NCBI GenBank assembly: GCA_021845645.1
Contig: JAJZVM010000081.1
Span: 1-17,227, forward strand
DNA length: 17,227 bases
From: Bacillota bacterium
Lineage (GTDB): Bacteria; Bacillota_E; JAJZYS01; JAJYTV01
Direction: 5' to 3'
The position numbers and the translations under genes were made by a program. Positions 13,399 through 17,227 of this stretch are shown here, piece after piece. The notes under the pieces are model-generated. The model searched no databases. It saw only the letters and a list, made by a program, of their open reading frames with translations, and was not told the origin of the DNA. Numbering within the stretch: the first letter of the stretch is position 1; each line of letters begins with the position of its first letter.

Positions 13399-14466
13399 TC
13401 AGAGGCTTGGTGAGAACTGCGGCGCGACGCGCGCCCGCACCTGCACAGAGACGGACGTGCGCCGGATGTCGAAGTCGAAGTGCCCCGCGCGCATGGCGGC
13501 ATTGTGCCAGAGCGCGCCGTCGACGTCCGCCTGCTGCATCTTGCGGGTGAGCGCCACCATGCGCCGCGCCATCGTCTGCGCCGCCGCCTGCGCGAGTTGC
13601 TGCAGGAGGCGCTCGGGCAGCACGAGGGATGGCGCAGTGTACATTTCCAGGGCGGCCGACAGGCGCACGCTGATGTGCCTGGTCCGCCCGTCGTAGGTCG
13701 TTGTGGCGTGCGTCGAGGTCGTCTTGAGGTCGTACTGGCTGTAAGGCGGGTCGAGCGCCAGCACGTTGCGGCCCCGCACGTTCGTGAGCCAGCGCAGGTC
13801 GACGCTCTCCTCGCGGTCGAGCAGGACGCGCAGCCGCCCGCCCGAGATCAGCGCCGTGCCCGACGCCTTGACGCTCGTCGCGGCCAATTGGTCGAACATC
13901 GGCAGGCGCAAGGTGTCGCCCGTGTCGAGGGTGCCCCAGACCGTCTTCCAGATCGGCTCCTTGATGTGGCCGTCACGCGATTCCATCTCCGACTCGAACT
14001 CCTTCAGGAGGCGCACGCCCGTGACGCCCATCACGCCGTCCGGTTTCGCGAGCAGCGCCTGCGCCGTTGCCCGTGTGCCGAGCACGAAACCCGTCGTGTC
14101 CACCTCGCTGCGCTCGAGGAGCATGCGCAGCACCTCTGTCGAGTGCGCCTGCAGCGCTCCGATGCCGAGCACGTAGAGCTTGCAGGAGCCGAGATAGAGG
14201 CGGCGCGAGAGATGCGTGCGCAGATCCTCGACCGCCCCGGTCAAAGTCGCCCCCTCGCCCCAATGGATAGCCTCCGAGTACGTGGCGGCGCCGCCCTGCG
14301 CGAGCACCACGTCGGAGATCGAGACACGCCACCTGCCGCCAGGCAGGTAGTCGAAGCCCATCGCGATGATCGGCGTCCTGTCGCTGATGTCGTGCACATC
14401 CCAGCAGCCCGCAAGCAGCAGCGCGCTGAAGAAAAGTGCGAGGAGGCCCATGCGGCGGACCTTCAT
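13399..14466 (-). CDS. gerAC: Germinant receptor lipoprotein subunit, Ger(x)C family
   Basis: The 355-residue protein starts with a lipoprotein signal peptide: basic MKVRR, a hydrophobic run, and lipobox LLLAGC with Cys21 as the lipidated residue. WDVHDISDRTPIIAMGFDY follows, the standard opening of mature GerC-family proteins. Later parts fit the three-domain GerC layout, with SCKLYVLG, the GVRLLKEFESE region and a C-terminal alpha-helical part (LLQQLAQAAAQTMARRM). Anchored on the outer face of the inner spore membrane, it works with the A and B subunits in nutrient sensing. The ATG (14466-14464) overlaps the gerAB stop as ATGA. Family membership is clear, but which germinant is sensed cannot be read, and the gerA-type symbol stands for the family rather than proven orthology. 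Confidence 0.92.
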   Translation of the reverse strand: MKVRRMGLLALFFSALLLAGCWDVHDISDRTPIIAMGFDYLPGGRWRVSISDVVLAQGGAATYSEAIHWGEGATLTGAVEDLRTHLSRRLYLGSCKLYVLGIGALQAHSTEVLRMLLERSEVDTTGFVLGTRATAQALLAKPDGVMGVTGVRLLKEFESEMESRDGHIKEPIWKTVWGTLDTGDTLRLPMFDQLAATSVKASGTALISGGRLRVLLDREESVDLRWLTNVRGRNVLALDPPYSQYDLKTTSTHATTTYDGRTRHISVRLSAALEMYTAPSLVLPERLLQQLAQAAAQTMARRMVALTRKMQQADVDGALWHNAAMRAGHFDFDIRRTSVSVQVRARVAPQFSPSL

Positions 14467-15524
14467 GCCGCCACCGCCTGGCGCTTTTTGCGCCGTCTGC
14501 CGAACGCGAGCAGGAGGCCCGGCACAACGAAGTAGAGCAGGATCCCGTAGATGGACCAGAGGTTCTTCAGTTCGCTGAAGAGGTCCTCTGGCAGCAGCGG
14601 CAGGGCCAGGACGGTGACAGCCGCAAGCCAGGATGCGAGGGCCGGCCAGGGCGTCAGAGGGAAGACGGGTACCTTGAGACTCGCGAGACCCGCGGTCGAA
14701 TAGGCCGCGACGATCGAGAAGACGACCATCTGCCAGAGGACGATAGAGAGGAAGGCGATGCGTTGGAACGGCAGAAGGGTGGAGGTGATTGTCTCGACGA
14801 CGTTCAGGAATGGGCTCGTCAGTTGGCTGGCGGCTGTCAGGCCGAAGACGAGTTGCGGCTCCACCATGGCCAGGAGCAGGTACAGCGCTCCCAGGGTCAT
14901 GCCAAGGAAGACGGGCCTGCGCAGGTCCCCATTGGCGATCGGCCCGAAGACGGGTAGGACATCGTAGCCGCGCGGCGCGAAGAGGATCGTCGGCCACAGC
15001 CACGGCAGGGTGCCTGTGCCGAGGGGATACGGCAGGAGCCAGCCGAGGTCGACGTTGGGAAAGGCGCCGACAACCAGGATGAAGAGCGGCACGACCGTCA
15101 CGACGGCGACAAGGCCTATGACGCGGCCGACGCCCGCGATGCCCATGCGGATAGCGTAGGCGGCCAGGGCGACGGTAACGACCGCGACGACATAGCGCGG
15201 CGTCTCAGGGAGTTCTGTCCTGCCCATGATGTCGAGCCAGACGTGCAGCATGGCCGCCGCCGCCGCAAGGTAGAACGGTGCCCGCAGGTAGCGCATGAAG
15301 TTCCGCGCGCTGTCAGCCCAGGGCGAAAGCGGCGCATCGTTGAGCGTCAGCGTCAGATGTGTACCCAACATTGCAGCGAGGAACGAGAGGGTCATCCAGA
15401 GCATGGTGCCGTAGCCCGCCGCCTGGAAGATGGGCCGCCCGAGGCTGAGAGGCGTCATGCAGATCGTGACGACGAAGCTCAGCCCCCCGATCGACCAGGG
15501 GGCCAGGGCAGGCGAGCGGCTCAA
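14463..15524 (-). CDS. gerAB: Germinant receptor permease-like subunit, GerAB family
   Basis: The 353-residue protein is almost entirely hydrophobic, with about ten membrane helices and a basic tail (RRRKKR). Its position between gerA- and gerC-type genes, its size, and features such as the proline-rich LGWLLPYPLGTG loop and the LFSELKNLW stretch before the last helix identify it as the GerB-type endospore germination permease. This is an APC-superfamily protein thought to bind the small-molecule germinant. The start is TTG at 15524-15522, whose last two bases overlap the gerAA stop TGA (TTGA). It therefore depends on ribosomes finishing gerAA. At its own end it overlaps gerAC by ATGA. Substrate specificity is unknown. 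Confidence 0.92.
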   Translation of the reverse strand: MSRSPALAPWSIGGLSFVVTICMTPLSLGRPIFQAAGYGTMLWMTLSFLAAMLGTHLTLTLNDAPLSPWADSARNFMRYLRAPFYLAAAAAMLHVWLDIMGRTELPETPRYVVAVVTVALAAYAIRMGIAGVGRVIGLVAVVTVVPLFILVVGAFPNVDLGWLLPYPLGTGTLPWLWPTILFAPRGYDVLPVFGPIANGDLRRPVFLGMTLGALYLLLAMVEPQLVFGLTAASQLTSPFLNVVETITSTLLPFQRIAFLSIVLWQMVVFSIVAAYSTAGLASLKVPVFPLTPWPALASWLAAVTVLALPLLPEDLFSELKNLWSIYGILLYFVVPGLLLAFGRRRKKRQAVAA

Positions 15525-16894
15525 CGGCGCCTGACCTGGCCACGGCGCACGTACGGCGGTACGCTCGGCAGCCCCGGTGCCTGCTGCGCAGACGTAGAGC
15601 CCCAGGCACTGGGCATGAGCGGCGCGAGCGGCGCCAGATGCGGAACGCCGAGTTCGCGCTGCGACGAGAGCATGATCATCATCCAGAGCACGGCGGCGGT
15701 CCAGCCGACGAGGCCGAGCATGCCACCCAGCAGCAGTGCGACATATTTCCAGACCCGTGTCGTGTAGGTCAGGGTGAATCGCGGCGTGACGAAGGTTGCG
15801 AGGGCGGTGAGGGCCAGCATGATCACGCCCAGGTTGCTCGCCAGGTTCGCGCGCACGGCCGCCTGGCCGACGATCAGGCTGCCGACGATCGAGATCGCGG
15901 GGCCGAGCACCCCCTTCATCGCCGTCGTCGCCTCCGCCATGATGTCGAGCACGACGAGCATCAGGATGGTCTCCGTCAGGATCGGGAAGGCGAGCGTCTG
16001 GCGGTTCGACGCGACGGCGATGGCGAGGAGGCCCGGCATCACGGTCGTGTTGACGGTCAGGACTGCGACGTAGAGGCCGGGCCCGAGCAGCGCGAGCAGG
16101 AACGCGAGGAAGCGCAGGGTGCGCACGAAGTAGCGGGTGGCCGTGGCCTGCAGGTACTCCGACTCGTCGATGAAGATCTCGACGAACGGCACCGGCAGGA
16201 GCATCGCCCAGGGCGATCCGTCCACGAGGATGACGAATCGTCCGCGGAAGATGTAGTCCGCGGCGCGGTACGGCCGCTCCGTGAAGTCGGCCGGCAGGAA
16301 GGGAGCCCAGAGCGGGCCGAAGAGCGGCCGCATCAGCGAACTCACGAATCCGACGCGCGGCGGGCGGTGGCGCTCAAGGCGCGACAGCAGCATGTCCAGC
16401 TCCTCCGGGTCGGCGCTGCCTTCCTTGAAGAGGACAGCCACTTCCGTCGGGGCCTCGGTGCCGAGCGTGAGTCGCCGGGCGATGATGCGAGGATCTTTGA
16501 CATGGCTGCGGATCATAGCGACGTTCATCTCGAGGGCCTCGACGAACGCGTCCTTCGGTCCGAACACCGCGCGCTCCGTCGTGGGCTCCTGCACGCTGCG
16601 CAGAGGCACCGAACGCAACTGGAGCGCGAAGACGCCCTGTGCCGAGAACACCAGGGCGCACCCATCCAGTAACCTGTTCTCTGCGTTGTCATGCGCGGTC
16701 ACGCGCGAGGCGCACGCGAGCAAGGCCAAGGTGGGCGCGCTCGTCTGAACGAGCGGCGTGACGAGCTCAGCCTGCAGGCGCTGACTATCCACAAGCGCAG
16801 ACACCTGCAGGATGCGCACGCGATCGCCGTCCGGTCTGGTCACGGTGATCTCCGTGATTTCGGGATGCAGAGTTTTCATTGCCTCGGGATCCAC
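15521..16894 (-). CDS. gerAA: Germinant receptor subunit, GerAA family
   Basis: From GTG 16894 the protein has 457 residues. A soluble N-terminal region (1-250) carries family marks: ALVDSQRL, VQEPTTERAVFGPKDAF (101-117), MNVAMIRSHVKDP and YIFRGRFVILVDGSPWAML. Membrane helices follow from about 255 to 410, with the FPILTE segment (303-308), and then a Pro-rich tail. GerAA forms the oligomeric channel-like part of the germinant receptor. The start is uncertain. The frame stays open for 30 codons upstream of GTG 16894, back to a TAG at 16987-16985, and those codons have the high GC3 of real coding sequence. They contain no ATG, GTG or TTG, although a strong ribosome site lies at 16981-16971. 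The gene leads the gerAA-AB-AC-kinase unit. I could not find a convincing sigmaG-type promoter upstream. Confidence 0.9.
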   Translation of the reverse strand: MDPEAMKTLHPEITEITVTRPDGDRVRILQVSALVDSQRLQAELVTPLVQTSAPTLALLACASRVTAHDNAENRLLDGCALVFSAQGVFALQLRSVPLRSVQEPTTERAVFGPKDAFVEALEMNVAMIRSHVKDPRIIARRLTLGTEAPTEVAVLFKEGSADPEELDMLLSRLERHRPPRVGFVSSLMRPLFGPLWAPFLPADFTERPYRAADYIFRGRFVILVDGSPWAMLLPVPFVEIFIDESEYLQATATRYFVRTLRFLAFLLALLGPGLYVAVLTVNTTVMPGLLAIAVASNRQTLAFPILTETILMLVVLDIMAEATTAMKGVLGPAISIVGSLIVGQAAVRANLASNLGVIMLALTALATFVTPRFTLTYTTRVWKYVALLLGGMLGLVGWTAAVLWMMIMLSSQRELGVPHLAPLAPLMPSAWGSTSAQQAPGLPSVPPYVRRGQVRRR

Positions 16895-16970
16895 GTTCGG
16901 CTGCAGCCGGGAGATGAGACCGAGGATACGCCCGCCCAGCCGGTCGATCGCAGCGAAGTCCGACGCTGGC

Positions 16971-16981
16971 GCCTCCCCTCT
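16971..16981 (-). promoter_or_regulatory. Strong Shine-Dalgarno upstream of gerAA without a standard start codon
   Basis: The minus strand reads AGAGGGGAGGC, an excellent ribosome site, but the codons after it in the gerAA frame (GCG CCA GCG TCG GAC TTC) include no usual start. Either gerAA begins at an unusual codon here, or this site is fortuitous, or a base is wrong. Confidence 0.35.
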
Positions 16982-17104
16982 TCCCTAGGGTGCGACCAGC
17001 GTGGCAGGGTGATGCGCCAGAACCTCCAGCGGCACGCGGCTGAAGCGCCAAGGCAATGCTGCCGGGCCGGGCGCTCCCCGCACACCGCGCGCGAAGACGC
17101 GGAA

Positions 17105-17141
17105 GCCGTTCCGCGGGACATCTCACGTCCCGCGGAACGGC
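17105..17141 (-). terminator. Perfect 15-bp hairpin after the ilvD end
   Basis: GCCGTTCCGCGGGAC (17105-17119) and its exact complement (17127-17141) enclose a 7-nt loop. The hairpin starts 20 bases after the minus-strand stop codon at 17161-17163. Only a weak T-rich run follows. It most likely ends the ilvD transcript and insulates the ger operon. Bases 16988-17104 between it and gerAA showed no gene and no clear promoter. Confidence 0.6.
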
Positions 17142-17160
17142 CCCGGTGCGCGATCTTTGC

Positions 17161-17227
17161 CTAGCGCAGCCAGGCACCCTCGTCGGCCGACGTGACGTGT
17201 TGCGCGTAGCGTCTCAGGTAGCCGGAC
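17161..17227 (-). CDS. ilvD: C-terminal fragment of dihydroxy-acid dehydratase (partial)
   Basis: The last 21 codons of a minus-strand gene run off the right edge, ending in TAG (17163-17161). The peptide SGYLRRYAQHVTSADEGAWLR resembles the extreme C-terminus of IlvD, which typically ends GxLxxYAxxVSSASxGAV. IlvD is the iron-sulfur dehydratase that makes 2-keto acids for valine, leucine and isoleucine synthesis. None of its catalytic or cluster residues are within the window, so the name rests on a short tail only. Confidence 0.6.
   Translation of the reverse strand, partial: SGYLRRYAQHVTSADEGAWLR

Noticed and set aside
16691..17164. 157-codon plus-strand frame at the right end
   Set aside because: It is antisense to gerAA and passes through the hairpin at 17105-17141, with no recognisable protein features.

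Overview
This window is a very GC-rich stretch of bacterial chromosome with dense, mostly minus-strand genes. It has a complete spore germinant-receptor operon (GerA, GerB and GerC families) and a TPP-riboswitch-controlled YkoE-type ECF transporter. Its cysteine desulfhydrase-family enzyme also has a Firmicutes flavour. Together these point to a high-GC, endospore-forming member of the Bacillota, perhaps of the Sulfobacillus / Thermaerobacter / Symbiobacterium / Limnochorda kind. The lineage is an inference from gene content. I saw no rRNA, tRNA, CRISPR array, insertion sequence or phage gene.

Layout, left to right. A perfect 16-bp hairpin (26-62) lies beyond the 3' end of holA (DNA polymerase III delta subunit, minus). 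Upstream of holA is a PAS-DHp-REC protein (1205-2335, minus) that looks like a hybrid histidine kinase with no ATPase domain. A metallo-beta-lactamase-fold hydrolase (2501-3319) is divergent from it and ends stop-on-stop against a quinone-oxidoreductase-like MDR enzyme (3316-4257, minus). The MDR gene overlaps by ATGA an upstream alpha/beta-hydrolase gene (4254-4988) whose nucleophile serine codon reads glycine and whose start is probably CTG. Next are a D-cysteine desulfhydrase / ACC-deaminase-family PLP enzyme (5222-6223), a three-domain EcfA-EcfA'-EcfT fusion (6307-8628) and the S component YkoE (8666-9235), all minus. They lie behind a TPP riboswitch (9346-9430), an intrinsic terminator (9282-9316) and a strong sigma70-type promoter (9436-9464). 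A DsbA/HCCA-isomerase-like thioredoxin-fold gene (9506-10150, plus) is divergent from the riboswitch and looks leaderless.

The right half is one minus-strand transcription unit: gerAA (15521-16894), gerAB (14463-15524) and gerAC (13399-14466), joined by 4-nt stop/start overlaps. It is followed by a large membrane hybrid histidine kinase with three PAS domains, DHp, ATPase and REC (10182-13220). The far right edge holds what appears to be the last 21 codons of ilvD and a strong hairpin behind it.

The germinant receptor and the full hybrid kinase are probably co-transcribed, which would link membrane receptor expression to a phosphorelay input. The ATPase-less paralogue about 8 kb away carries a closely similar REC domain and may belong to the same signalling circuit. 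The TPP riboswitch should shut off uptake of the thiamine precursor by YkoE-EcfAA'T when TPP is plentiful, and it may also cover the downstream cysteine desulfhydrase-family gene. Several genes lack a well-placed ATG, GTG or TTG start but do have a good Shine-Dalgarno sequence. That suggests non-canonical starts or small sequence errors.
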